The notes beneath the pieces are model-generated. The model did no database searches and was not told the DNA's origin. It was given only the letters and a program-made list of their open reading frames with translations. A stretch of 64,000 bases of DNA from Streptomyces sp. ML-6 (GTDB lineage Bacteria; Actinomycetota; Actinomycetes; Streptomycetales; Streptomycetaceae). This document shows, one piece after another, positions 52,833 through 61,408 of this stretch (positions are counted from its first letter, which is position 1; each line of letters starts with the position of its first letter). Made by a program: the position numbers and the translations under genes. Location: NCBI RefSeq assembly GCF_030116705.1, contig NZ_JAOTIK010000001.1, positions 2,747,001-2,811,000 of the forward strand, read 5' to 3'.

Positions 52833-53558
52833 TCAAGAGTTCCGGTTTATTTCGAAGGCCGCGGGAGATACTGCGACAACAGCCGCCTGCCCGGCGCCGG
52901 AAACAGCTGTCGCGCGCCCGCCCGCCGCACCGACCGCCCGTGCCGCCTCGGCGAGCGAGGCCCCCGTCGTCAGAAGATCGTCCACCAGCACCACCCTCCC
53001 GGTCCCGAGCAGTCGTTCGCCCCCGGCCACGACCTCCAGGGCCCCCGCCAGATTCACCTGCCGCTGCCGGGCCCCCAGTCCCGCCTGGTCGGCCACCGGA
53101 CGCCGCTGGCGCAGCACCGCGGCCACCCGGGCACCGGTGCCGCCGCGTCTCAGCTCTCCCGCCGCGGCCAGCGCGATCCGGCGCGTCGGGTCATGGCCCC
53201 GCGCAGCCACCGCCCGCCGTGCCGAGGGCACGGGAACCAGCAGCAGCGGGCCGTCGCCGCCCACCCGTCCCGCCCCGGCCCGTACGGCACCCGCCAACGC
53301 CTGGCCGAGCGCGCCGGCCAGTCCCAGCGCGCCCCGCTCCTTGTGGGCCAGGAGCACCGCCCGCACCGCTCTCTCGTACGCCGCCGCCGCATGCACCACC
53401 GGCAGGCCCGCGGGCTCCGGCACGGGTCTCACCCGGCGCGGTGCCCCGCCGAGAAGTTCCGCACGGCACTCCTCGCACAGCTCCGCGCGCGGCCTGCCAC
53501 AACCACCGCAGGAAACCGGCAGGATCAGCCCGGAGATCTCCCGCCACCACCCCCGCAT
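52833..53558 (-). CDS. ComF family phosphoribosyltransferase-like protein
   Basis: A 241-residue protein with an N-terminal Cys cluster (PVSCGGCGRPRAELCEECRA), probably zinc-binding, and a type I phosphoribosyltransferase domain whose PRPP loop is RVVLVDDLLTTGASLAEAAR. This is the ComF/GntX architecture; in competent bacteria ComF aids DNA uptake, but in streptomycetes the role is undefined. ATG 53558 (MRGWWREISG) is preferred to an upstream ATG twelve codons earlier. It is 70 bases downstream of lpqB on the same strand and is probably part of the mtrA-mtrB-lpqB operon. Confidence 0.9.
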   Translation of the reverse strand: MRGWWREISGLILPVSCGGCGRPRAELCEECRAELLGGAPRRVRPVPEPAGLPVVHAAAAYERAVRAVLLAHKERGALGLAGALGQALAGAVRAGAGRVGGDGPLLLVPVPSARRAVAARGHDPTRRIALAAAGELRRGGTGARVAAVLRQRRPVADQAGLGARQRQVNLAGALEVVAGGERLLGTGRVVLVDDLLTTGASLAEAARAVGAAGGRATAVSGAGQAAVVAVSPAAFEINRNS

Positions 53559-53627
53559 GACTCCACTGTGCCCTCCGGGAGGAAAGTCGGCCACCCCTGT
53601 GGAAAACGCGGGCGGGGCTTGCGGAAC

Positions 53628-55493
53628 TCAGCCCGGGTAGACCAGCGAGGACCCCTTCTTGACCACTGTCTGCCAGTTGTCGCCGGGCGACAGCTTCACG
53701 ATCCCGTCGCTCGACGTGGCCGCCATCAGCGGAAGCTGCTCGTCGTCCGCCGCCGCGACCGACGAGACCTGGTTCACGCCGGGCAGGGCGCCCGACGCGG
53801 ACGTCGAACCGTCCGCCTGGACGTAGCGCACCTGCTGCACGCCGCCCTCCTCCTTGCCGACCACCACGAGCCGGCTGCGGCCCGACCACGACATCGCGGT
53901 CACGTCCGTCAGCTGGGGTGCGGCCTGGCGCAGCTGCACCACCGACACCTGTTGCCCGGACTCCGGCCCGCGCCGCTCGATCCGGCCGATCTTCAGGGTG
54001 TTGCGGCCGTCCCGGGTCACGAGCAGGGCGATCCGCACCCCGTCCGCGGACACCCGCAGCGCCTCGATCCGGCCCTCGCCCAGGTCGGGCACGGCAACCT
54101 CCCGAGGCTTGCCGGTACCCCCGTCCAGCAGCAGCAACCGGGGATTGTCGGGATCCCGGTCGGCCACCCAGAGGTCGCCACTGCCGTCCCAGCTCGGCGC
54201 CGACAGCCGGTTCTTCATGCTGTGGGCCCGGCTGGTCACCAAGGGGGCGGGGAGCTCTTCGTCCGAGACGATGGACGTGACGTAGAGCGCCGATCCGTCG
54301 CGCGAGACCGCCGCCGCCGACTGCTCGTCCCGGGCCACACCGATCACGCTCATCGGTATCGGGCCGTTGCCGAGGGGACCGGCCACGGCCTCCGGGGTGC
54401 CGCTCCCCTTGGTGCTGCCGGGGATCCGTTCCACGTGCCCCTTGTCGTCGACGAAGTACTGGCTGTCCGGGCCGCTCGACGAACCGTCGGGGGTGAACTC
54501 CTCCGCCTGGTCCGCCCCGAGCGCGCACAGCGTGGAGCCGTCCGAACGCTGCAGCTCGACCTGCTCGACCCGAGCCGACGTCAGATCCCGCAGGGTGTAG
54601 AGGACCTGCGAGGCCATCATGCGGCAGGACCGCTGGCCGACCCCGTCCGCCTTCTTGTTCAGCGGCACCTTCAGTACGTTGCGGTCGTCGGGTGCCAGGG
54701 AGGTGACGCCCTTCTTCAGCTCCGTGCCCGGGGGGAACCGGGATCCGACCACGGGCCGCAGCCAGTTGGTCGGTCCCGCGAGGAGGCTGCGGACGGACTG
54801 GGTCACGGTGTCCATCCCCGTGACGGGATCCGTCCGGCTGCGGAGGTAGACGGGGTCGGCCACCAGGGTCGATGGCACCGTCTTCCGTTCCGTCGCGAAG
54901 TAGTACTTGTTGACGGACCGGAAGAGGCGCTTGAAGTCCGACTGCCCGAGCAGGAGGCCGTCCGGCACGCGGTCGATCCGCCACTCCTTGCCCTCCGGCC
55001 CGTCCTCCTTCACCACGTGCAGGGTCTGGCTGTAGTCGGCGGGGGCGAGCGGCTGGTAGACGTCCTGGGCGTCGACCGTCGCCACCCTCGTGCCGGTCAG
55101 GGTGTAGGTGACCTCGGTGATGTTGCGGTCGCCGTCCCGGACGGGACGGTCCTTCCGGTTCGGCGCCTTGCTGAGCACGGTGGTGAAGGCGCCCGGATTC
55201 CAGTTCTTGGCCGCCTCCTTCGTCAGGTACTTGCGGGTCGTCCTGAACTCCGAGTCGTCACTGGTCATCGACTCCAGGAAACCGTCGACCACTTCGTCGG
55301 TGGTGGCGTTGTCACGCGGCGCGACGGCGTACACCTGCACCTGGGAGTCGCCCGGCTGCGAGGCGTCGACGGCCTTGACGTCCCCGGTGACGGGCATCGA
55401 GCTGCACGCGGACAGCAGCACCGCGCCACATCCGAGCAGCACGAGCAGTGCCGGCACACGCCCACGGCCGTCCCTGCGACGGTCAGCGCCCAC
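53628..55493 (-). CDS. lpqB: MtrAB-associated lipoprotein LpqB
   Basis: A 621-residue lipoprotein. The signal peptide ends in a lipobox, LLSACSS, so it is anchored outside the membrane. Residues 60-280 carry two GerMN-like repeats (VDGFLESMTSDD, LLAGPTNWLRPVV), and residues 330-600 form a beta-propeller-like domain (GDLWVADRDPDNPRLLLLDG, RIALLVTRDGRNTLKIGRIE). In actinobacteria LpqB binds the sensor MtrB and tunes its activity. It begins 3 bases after mtrB stops. Start MGADRRRDGRGR is close to a good fit with the overlap. Confidence 0.95.
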   Translation of the reverse strand: MGADRRRDGRGRVPALLVLLGCGAVLLSACSSMPVTGDVKAVDASQPGDSQVQVYAVAPRDNATTDEVVDGFLESMTSDDSEFRTTRKYLTKEAAKNWNPGAFTTVLSKAPNRKDRPVRDGDRNITEVTYTLTGTRVATVDAQDVYQPLAPADYSQTLHVVKEDGPEGKEWRIDRVPDGLLLGQSDFKRLFRSVNKYYFATERKTVPSTLVADPVYLRSRTDPVTGMDTVTQSVRSLLAGPTNWLRPVVGSRFPPGTELKKGVTSLAPDDRNVLKVPLNKKADGVGQRSCRMMASQVLYTLRDLTSARVEQVELQRSDGSTLCALGADQAEEFTPDGSSSGPDSQYFVDDKGHVERIPGSTKGSGTPEAVAGPLGNGPIPMSVIGVARDEQSAAAVSRDGSALYVTSIVSDEELPAPLVTSRAHSMKNRLSAPSWDGSGDLWVADRDPDNPRLLLLDGGTGKPREVAVPDLGEGRIEALRVSADGVRIALLVTRDGRNTLKIGRIERRGPESGQQVSVVQLRQAAPQLTDVTAMSWSGRSRLVVVGKEEGGVQQVRYVQADGSTSASGALPGVNQVSSVAAADDEQLPLMAATSSDGIVKLSPGDNWQTVVKKGSSLVYPG

Positions 55494-55496
55494 GAT

Positions 55497-57503
55497 TCAT
55501 GCCCCTTGCTCCGAATCCTGCACCACCGTGTCCAATTCGCCGCCCGGCCGGTCCTCGGCGGGCCGCGCGACCACGCGGGCGCCACTGCCGGGAAGGGCCG
55601 CCGGATGCACCGAGGCAGGTGCCGTCCGCGGCGCCGCGGGGGTCCTCGGCGGCCCGGGCAGGGCGGGCCGGTCGGCGCCGCCGGACTGGCTCGGCACGGC
55701 CGTCAGCCGGTGCCCGTTCTCCGCCCCGGCCCCGTTCCGCCCGGAGTTCTCCCGGTTGCGCCGGGAGTCCTCGGGCTCCAGCGGTATCGGCGAGCCGCGC
55801 AGCGGTTCGTCCGCCGTGCGCGGCAGCGTCAGCCGGAACTGCGAGCCGCCGCCCGGCTCGCCCCACGCCTGCAACCAGCCGCCGTGCAGCCGGGCGTCCT
55901 CCACCGCGATGGAGAGCCCGAGACCGGTGCCCCCGGTCGTACGGGCCCGGGCCGGGTCGGCCCGCCAGAACCGGTTGAACACCCGGGTCGCCTCGCCGGG
56001 CTTGAGCCCGACCCCGTAGTCCCGGACGGCCACGGCGACCGCTCCCCCAGCGGCCCCCATCCGCACCACGACGTCCCGTCCCTCGCCGTGCTCGACGGCG
56101 TTGACCACGAGGTTGCGCAGCACCCGCTCGACCCGCCGCGCGTCGGCCTCCGCTATCACCGGCTGCTCGTCGCCGACCACCCGGATCCGGGTGCCCTTGC
56201 ACTCGGCCAGCGGCTCGGCCCCGCCGATCACCCGCTGCACCACCTGGCGCAGGTCTATCGGCTCGGCCTCCAGCGCCGCGGCGCCCGCGTCGAACCGGCT
56301 GATCTCCAGGAGGTCGGAGAGCAGCGACTCGAACCGGTCGAGCTGGTCCCCGAGCAGTTCCGCGGAGCGCGCCGTCACGGGGTCGAAGTCGCTGCGGGCC
56401 TCGTGGATGACATCGGCGGCCATCCGTACGGTGGTCAGCGGTGTCCGCAGCTCGTGGGAGACGTCGGAGACGAAGCGCCGCTGCATCCGGGAGAGCTCCT
56501 CCAGCTGCTGGATCTTCAGCTGGAGGTTCTGCGCCATCTTGTTGAAGGCCTCGCCGAGCCGGGCGATGTCGTCCTCGCCGGTGACCTTCATCCGCTCCTG
56601 GAGCCGGCCGGCGGAGAGCCGCTCGGCGATGCCCGCCGCCATCCGCACGGGCGTGACGACCTGCCGCACCACGAACCAGGCGATGGCCCCGAGCAGTACG
56701 ACCACGAACAGGCCCGCCGTCGCCAGCGTGGTCATGACCAGCGTCAACGACTTCTCCTCCTGCGTCAGCGGGAAGAGGTAGTAGAGCTGGTACGGGTTGT
56801 GGTCGATGTCGTAGAGCCGCTTGCCCACGACGAGGCCGGGCTGCGGTTCCTGCTCGCCGGACTCGTACTCGATCAGGGAGTACGTCTGGAACGCCCCCTG
56901 GCCCTTGTTCACGGAGTCCCGCAGCTTCTGCGGGATGCTCGCCGCGTTCACGCTCCCCGATCCGCGCGGCGCCCGGGTGTCCTCGTCGGCGCTGAGCGCG
57001 ACCACGTGGAAGGCGTTCTTCCCGCCGCTGGCGAGTTGGTCGACGAGCTCGGTCCGCCAGGAGTTGTTGGCCGTGCCGCCGTCCGTCGTGCCGCCGCCCT
57101 GGCCACCGGGGGCGAGCGGGGCGTTCGCCTTCTCCTGGGCCGCGGCGAAACCGCCGGCGGCCTGGGTCTGGGCGGCCTTGCCCTTGGCCTCGAGCAGGCC
57201 GTTGCGCACCTGCCCGATCACGACCAGGCCGAGGAGCAGCACCACGCCCAGCGACATGAGCAGCGTGCCGGCGACGACCCGCAGCTGGATGTTGCGCCGC
57301 CACAGCCGCACGACGGGCAGCAGCGGACGGCGCACCCAGCGCATCAGCAGGCGCGGCACGGGACCGCCGGGCGCCCGGTCGTGGAACAACCGGCCGCCCT
57401 GAAGAAGGCGCCCGACCTGGGACGCCTTGTTTCCTGGGCCGGCACCCCGCTCCGCACGGGCTCCCGGCTCCCCGGGCTGCGGAGCAGCGTTACCCAGGGT
57501 CAT
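55497..57503 (-). CDS. mtrB: Sensor histidine kinase MtrB
   Basis: A 668-residue membrane sensor. The first helix is LLMSLGVVLLLGLVVIGQV (about residues 82-100). An outer sensor domain of about 160 residues follows, then a second helix (LATAGLFVVVLLGAIAWFVV) and a HAMP domain (MAAGIAERLSAGRLQERMKV). The kinase core has the phospho-acceptor His in FVSDVSHELRTPLTTVRMAA, N box VLRNLVVNAVEHGEG, and G boxes DYGVGLKPGEA and GTGLGLSIAVE. MtrB phosphorylates MtrA to coordinate cell cycle, osmotic response and development. It starts 1 base after the mtrA stop (TGACATG), so translation is coupled. The long Pro-rich C-terminus (residues 585-668) is disordered. Confidence 0.96.
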   Translation of the reverse strand: MTLGNAAPQPGEPGARAERGAGPGNKASQVGRLLQGGRLFHDRAPGGPVPRLLMRWVRRPLLPVVRLWRRNIQLRVVAGTLLMSLGVVLLLGLVVIGQVRNGLLEAKGKAAQTQAAGGFAAAQEKANAPLAPGGQGGGTTDGGTANNSWRTELVDQLASGGKNAFHVVALSADEDTRAPRGSGSVNAASIPQKLRDSVNKGQGAFQTYSLIEYESGEQEPQPGLVVGKRLYDIDHNPYQLYYLFPLTQEEKSLTLVMTTLATAGLFVVVLLGAIAWFVVRQVVTPVRMAAGIAERLSAGRLQERMKVTGEDDIARLGEAFNKMAQNLQLKIQQLEELSRMQRRFVSDVSHELRTPLTTVRMAADVIHEARSDFDPVTARSAELLGDQLDRFESLLSDLLEISRFDAGAAALEAEPIDLRQVVQRVIGGAEPLAECKGTRIRVVGDEQPVIAEADARRVERVLRNLVVNAVEHGEGRDVVVRMGAAGGAVAVAVRDYGVGLKPGEATRVFNRFWRADPARARTTGGTGLGLSIAVEDARLHGGWLQAWGEPGGGSQFRLTLPRTADEPLRGSPIPLEPEDSRRNRENSGRNGAGAENGHRLTAVPSQSGGADRPALPGPPRTPAAPRTAPASVHPAALPGSGARVVARPAEDRPGGELDTVVQDSEQGA

Positions 57504-57504
57504 G

Positions 57505-58194
57505 TCAGCTCGGTCCGGCCTTGTAGCCGACTCCTCGGACGGTCACCACGATCTCCGGCCGCTCCGGGTCCTTCTCGACCTTGGAGCGCAGCCGCTGAAC
57601 GTGCACGTTCACCAGCCGGGTGTCGGCGGCGTGGCGGTATCCCCACACCTGCTCCAGCAGCACCTCGCGGGTGAAGACCTGCCACGGCTTGCGGGCGAGC
57701 GCGACCAGCAGGTCGAACTCCAACGGGGTGAGGGCGATCGACTGCCCATCCCGCTTCACCGAGTGCCCGGCCACGTCGATGACCAGGTCACCGATGGCGA
57801 GCTGCTCGGGCGCCGGCTCCTCGGACCTGCGCAGTCGGGCCCTGATCCGGGCGACCAGTTCCTTGGGCTTGAACGGCTTGACTATGTAGTCGTCGGCCCC
57901 GGATTCCAGGCCCACCACCACGTCGACCGTGTCGCTCTTGGCCGTGAGCATGACGATCGGCACACCCGACTCGGCCCTGATCAGTCTGCAGACCTCGATG
58001 CCGTCCCTGCCGGGCAGCATGAGATCCAGCAGGACCAGGTCCGGCTTGGCCTCACGAAATGCGGCAAGTGCCTTGTCGCCGTCCGCTACGAACGACGGCT
58101 CAAACCCTTCACCACGCAGCACAATCCCGAGCATCTCGGCCAGTGCGGTGTCGTCGTCGACGACAAGGACTCGTCCCTTCATAATCGACATCAT
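57505..58194 (-). CDS. mtrA: Response regulator MtrA
   Basis: A 229-residue OmpR-family regulator. The receiver has GRVLVVDDDTALAEMLGIVL, phospho-acceptor Asp57 in LVLLDLMLPGRDG, Lys in ADDYIVKPFKPKELV. The C-terminal winged helix includes LTPLEFDLLVALARKPWQVF and TRLVNVHVQRLRSKVEKDPE. The sequence is nearly identical to S. coelicolor MtrA as I recall it. MtrA represses and activates developmental genes and is essential or important across actinobacteria. ATGs at 58194, 58191 and 58182 are all possible; 58194 is used, matching the MMSxMKGR start. It lies 4 bases downstream of mtnA, in whose 3' end its promoter may lie; GGTAACGATT at 58206-58215 resembles an MtrA half-site. Confidence 0.97.
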   Translation of the reverse strand: MMSIMKGRVLVVDDDTALAEMLGIVLRGEGFEPSFVADGDKALAAFREAKPDLVLLDLMLPGRDGIEVCRLIRAESGVPIVMLTAKSDTVDVVVGLESGADDYIVKPFKPKELVARIRARLRRSEEPAPEQLAIGDLVIDVAGHSVKRDGQSIALTPLEFDLLVALARKPWQVFTREVLLEQVWGYRHAADTRLVNVHVQRLRSKVEKDPERPEIVVTVRGVGYKAGPS

Positions 58195-58198
58195 CCCA

Positions 58199-59347
58199 TT
58201 AGCTAATCGTTACCTGCGATGATCTGGCGCACAGCTCCGCCAGTCCGGCCCCCGTCACCGGGGAAACGGCGCCCTCCTCCGTGACGATCGCCGTGACCAG
58301 TTCCGGCGGCGTGACGTCGAACGCGGGGTTGTATGCAGGGGTTCCCACCGGCGCCACGGGCACCCCGCCGACGCTGCCGTCCGCCCCTCGCAGCCGCGAC
58401 GATGTGAACTCCGTCACTTCATTCGCCGCCCGCTGCTCCACGACGATCGACGCGCCGTCCGGGGTGCGCAGGTCGACGGTCGTGGTCGGCGCCACCACGA
58501 TGAACGGCACGTGGTGGTACTTGGCGAGCACCGCCAGCGGGTAACTCCCCACCTTGTTCGCCACCGACCCGTCCGCGGCGATGCGGTCCGCCCCGATGAG
58601 CACGGCGTCCACCTCCCCCGCGGCGAACAGCGAACCCGCGGCATTGTCCGTGAGCAGGTCGTACGGCATGCCGTTGCGTGCCGCCTCGTACGCGGTCAGC
58701 CTGGCCCCCTGCAGCAGCGGACGCGTCTCGTCCACCCACAGCCGCCTCAGCCGGCCCTGCCGGTGCGCCCCGAGTGCCACGGCGAAGGCGGTGCCCTCGC
58801 CGCCCGAGACGAGCGCCCCCGTGTTGCAGTGCGTCAGCAGCCGGTGCCCGTCCCCGCCGGGCAGCAGTTCGTCCAGCAGGGCGAGGCCGTACCGGGCCAT
58901 GCGCCCGCTGGCCTCGGCGTCCTCCCGGTGCAGCGCCCGGGCCTCGGCCAGCACCGCCGCCGCGGCCCGCTCCCGGTCCGCGCCCTTCTCGACGGCCCGG
59001 CGGTACGCCCCGGCGGCCCGCCGCACCCCGTACCCGAGGTTCACCGCGGTGGGGCGCGCCCGCTCCAGCAGCTCCGCGGCCCGCGCGATGTCATCGCCCC
59101 GGGCGGCCGCGAGTGCGACCCCGTAGGCCCCCGCGATGCCCAGCAACGGGGCGCCGCGCACCGCCAGCGTCTGGATCGCCCGCACCAGCTCGGGCACATC
59201 GGCACAGCCCAGCTCGACCTCCTCCGCCGGCAGCCGGGTCTGGTCGAGAAGCACCAGCGCAGGTCCTTCCGGAGGCTCGGCCCAGCGGAGTACGGAGGGT
59301 GCGGGGGACTCGATGCCCACCGCCGATTGCTCGTCCTGATCAGCCAT
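58199..59347 (-). CDS. mtnA: S-methyl-5-thioribose-1-phosphate isomerase
   Basis: A 382-residue enzyme of methionine salvage that converts methylthioribose 1-phosphate to methylthioribulose 1-phosphate. Family signatures: TLAVRGAPLLGIAGAYGVAL, HCNTGALVSGGEGTAF (catalytic Cys), VDETRPLLQGARLTAYE, LIGADRIAADGSVANKVGSY (catalytic Asp), and FDVTPPELVTAIVTEEG. Homology to eIF2B alpha family is expected. The stop lies 4 bases before the mtrA start. No other methionine-salvage gene (mtnK, mtnB, mtnC) is in the window, so its co-location with mtrA is striking but conserved in streptomycetes as I recall. ATG 59347 (MADQDEQSAVG) is chosen. Confidence 0.95.
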   Translation of the reverse strand: MADQDEQSAVGIESPAPSVLRWAEPPEGPALVLLDQTRLPAEEVELGCADVPELVRAIQTLAVRGAPLLGIAGAYGVALAAARGDDIARAAELLERARPTAVNLGYGVRRAAGAYRRAVEKGADRERAAAAVLAEARALHREDAEASGRMARYGLALLDELLPGGDGHRLLTHCNTGALVSGGEGTAFAVALGAHRQGRLRRLWVDETRPLLQGARLTAYEAARNGMPYDLLTDNAAGSLFAAGEVDAVLIGADRIAADGSVANKVGSYPLAVLAKYHHVPFIVVAPTTTVDLRTPDGASIVVEQRAANEVTEFTSSRLRGADGSVGGVPVAPVGTPAYNPAFDVTPPELVTAIVTEEGAVSPVTGAGLAELCARSSQVTIS

Positions 59348-59487
59348 TCGCCCAGTCTGCCCGGTGAGGCCCCTGCGGATGAAGGTACGAAGGAGATGGA
59401 GCGCCCGGTCCATGGCGGGGCGTCGCGTGGCACGATGGCTGCCAACCTGCTGCCCCGATGAGCGGTCAGGACCGTGAAGGAGCGAGA

Positions 59488-60714
59488 ATGAACGACACTC
59501 CGGGCTGGGCCTCGCCCGGATCCGCCCCCTCCGAGGGCCAGGGCGCGAACGTCCCCCGGCCTTCCGAGCCCGCCGACGGCAGCAGCCGTGGAGGCAACTG
59601 GTCCTCCACCCAGCCGCCCGCAGGGCAGTGGTCCCCACCGAGCGCTCCCGGCACAGGCCCCCACACACCTCCTCCCGCCGGCCGGGGTGCCGGAGGCCCG
59701 GGCCCCGGTCCGGGCGGCGGACCGTACGGCCCTGGCTGGGGGCAGCCGCCCGCCGCGGCCAAGCCCGGTGTCATCCCGCTCCGCCCCCTCGGCGTCGGCG
59801 AGATCCTCGACGGCGCGGTCTCCACCATGCGCGCCCACTGGCGCACGGTCCTCGGCATCACGCTCACCGTGTCGGTGATCGCCCAGATCGCGATCATCCT
59901 CGTACAACGCTTCCTGCTGCCGGACCCCGTGGAGATCGACCCGGACGCCACCGGGCCGGAGGTGCTGCGGCAGGCCGCCGACTCGGCGCAGTCGACCCTG
60001 GTCAACAGCCTGCCCTCCGTGCTGATCGGCATGATCGCCACGCTGATCACGACCTCCGTGCTGACCGTGGTGATCAGCCGCTCGGTGCTGGGACGCCCGG
60101 TGACGCTCGGCGAGGCGTGGGCCGAGGCCCGGCCCCGGCTCGCTCAGCTCCTGGGGCTGACCCTGCTGCTTGCCCTGATCAGCGCCGCCATCCTGACGGT
60201 CGGCATCCTGCCGGGGCTCCTGATCGGCTCCGCCGCCGGCGCGGGACTGGCCCTCATCGGTTTCCTGGCCTCGTCCGCCGTCACCATCTGGCTGATGGTC
60301 CGCTTCAGCCTCGCCTCCCCGGCCCTGATGCTGGAGCGGCAGTCGATCGCCGCCTCCATGCGCCGGTCCGCGAAGCTCGTCGGGGGCGCCTGGTGGCGGA
60401 CCTTCGGCGTCCTGGCCCTCACCTGGCTGCTGACGTTCGTCGTGTCCCTCATCGTCGCCATCCCCTTCGGCGTCATCGCGATGGCCGTGGACGGGGGCGG
60501 AATCGAATCCGTCCTCACGGACGGGTCCATGGACTTCGGCTGGCCCTTCCTCATTGTCTCCGGCATCGGCGAAGTGGTCATCTCGACGATCACCTATCCG
60601 CTCTCCGCCGGTGTGATGGCCCTGCTCTACATCGATCAGCGCATCCGCCGCGAGGCGCTCGACCTCGAACTCGGCCGGGCTGCGGGCCTGCCCGGATACG
60701 ACACCGGGAACTGA
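59488..60714 (+). CDS. Multi-pass membrane protein, first gene of MoxR operon
   Basis: A 408-residue integral membrane protein. Residues 1-95 are Gly/Pro-rich and cytosolic. Then six or so helices follow: VLGITLTVSVIAQIAIILVQ, VLIGMIATLITTSVLTVVIS, LLGLTLLLALISAAILTVGI, VTIWLMVRFSLASPALMLE, TFGVLALTWLLTFVVSLIVA and FLIVSGIGEVVISTITYPLS. The C-terminal IDQRIRREALDLELGRAAG is typical of the glycerophosphoryl diester phosphodiesterase membrane-domain-like (DUF7847) family. ATG 59488 follows GGAGCG. The next gene starts 4 bases after the stop, so it likely leads the operon. The function is not established. Confidence 0.85.
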   Translation: MNDTPGWASPGSAPSEGQGANVPRPSEPADGSSRGGNWSSTQPPAGQWSPPSAPGTGPHTPPPAGRGAGGPGPGPGGGPYGPGWGQPPAAAKPGVIPLRPLGVGEILDGAVSTMRAHWRTVLGITLTVSVIAQIAIILVQRFLLPDPVEIDPDATGPEVLRQAADSAQSTLVNSLPSVLIGMIATLITTSVLTVVISRSVLGRPVTLGEAWAEARPRLAQLLGLTLLLALISAAILTVGILPGLLIGSAAGAGLALIGFLASSAVTIWLMVRFSLASPALMLERQSIAASMRRSAKLVGGAWWRTFGVLALTWLLTFVVSLIVAIPFGVIAMAVDGGGIESVLTDGSMDFGWPFLIVSGIGEVVISTITYPLSAGVMALLYIDQRIRREALDLELGRAAGLPGYDTGN

Positions 60715-60718
60715 TGCC

Positions 60719-61408
60719 GTGTCGGGAGCGGGGGGCATCACAGCAGTACGGTCACTGATCCGCGCGAGCGGCGACACACCCGTGGACACCCCACGGGTTC
60801 CCGCCCGGGAGGCCGCCGAGCGCGAACTGTCCAAGCCGATGTACCACGAGAACGATCCCAATCTCCTCCAGCGCGGCCTCGACCAGCTCTGGGACTGGAT
60901 CGGCGACCTCCTGGGCAAGGCATCCGGCGCCGCACCGGGCGGTCCGCTCGGCCTCGTCGTGCTCGTACTGGTCGTCATCGGGCTGCTCGTCGCGCTCTGG
61001 TGGCGGCTCGGGACCCCGCGCCCCGCCATGCGCTCCGCGGACGCCCTCTTCGACGACGCCCCCCGCAGCGCGGCCGAACACCGGAAGGCCGCCGAGACGC
61101 ACGCGGCCGCCCAGCGCTGGAACGAGGCGGTCCAGGAGCGCATGCGCGCCCTGGTCCGTTCCCTGGAGGAACGCGCCCTGCTGACCCCCCGCCCCGGACG
61201 CACCGCCGACGAGGCCGCCGCTGAGGCGGGCCGTTCACTGCCCGCGCACGCGACCCGGCTCCGTGCCGCCGCCAGGGAGTTCGACGACGTCACGTACGGT
61301 GGCCGTGCCGCCGACGAGCGGGCGTACCTGGACGTGCGGGACCTGGACCTCGCACTCGAAACCGCCAAGCCCGTCCTGACGGCCGCGACCCCGGGAGCGG
61401 CCGAATGA
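60719..61408 (+). CDS. DUF4129 domain protein
   Basis: A 229-residue single-pass membrane protein. One helix (LGLVVLVLVVIGLLVALWW) at about residues 76-96 separates a short outer part from a cytosolic DUF4129 domain with AAQRWNEAVQERMRALVRSL and AREFDDVTYGGRAADERAY, the family's hallmark Arg-rich helix. DUF4129 occurs with transglutaminase-like and MoxR/DUF58 proteins. GTG 60719 starts the frame; no ribosome site is stronger elsewhere. Its stop overlaps the next ATG as ATGA. Confidence 0.88.
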   Translation: MSGAGGITAVRSLIRASGDTPVDTPRVPAREAAERELSKPMYHENDPNLLQRGLDQLWDWIGDLLGKASGAAPGGPLGLVVLVLVVIGLLVALWWRLGTPRPAMRSADALFDDAPRSAAEHRKAAETHAAAQRWNEAVQERMRALVRSLEERALLTPRPGRTADEAAAEAGRSLPAHATRLRAAAREFDDVTYGGRAADERAYLDVRDLDLALETAKPVLTAATPGAAE

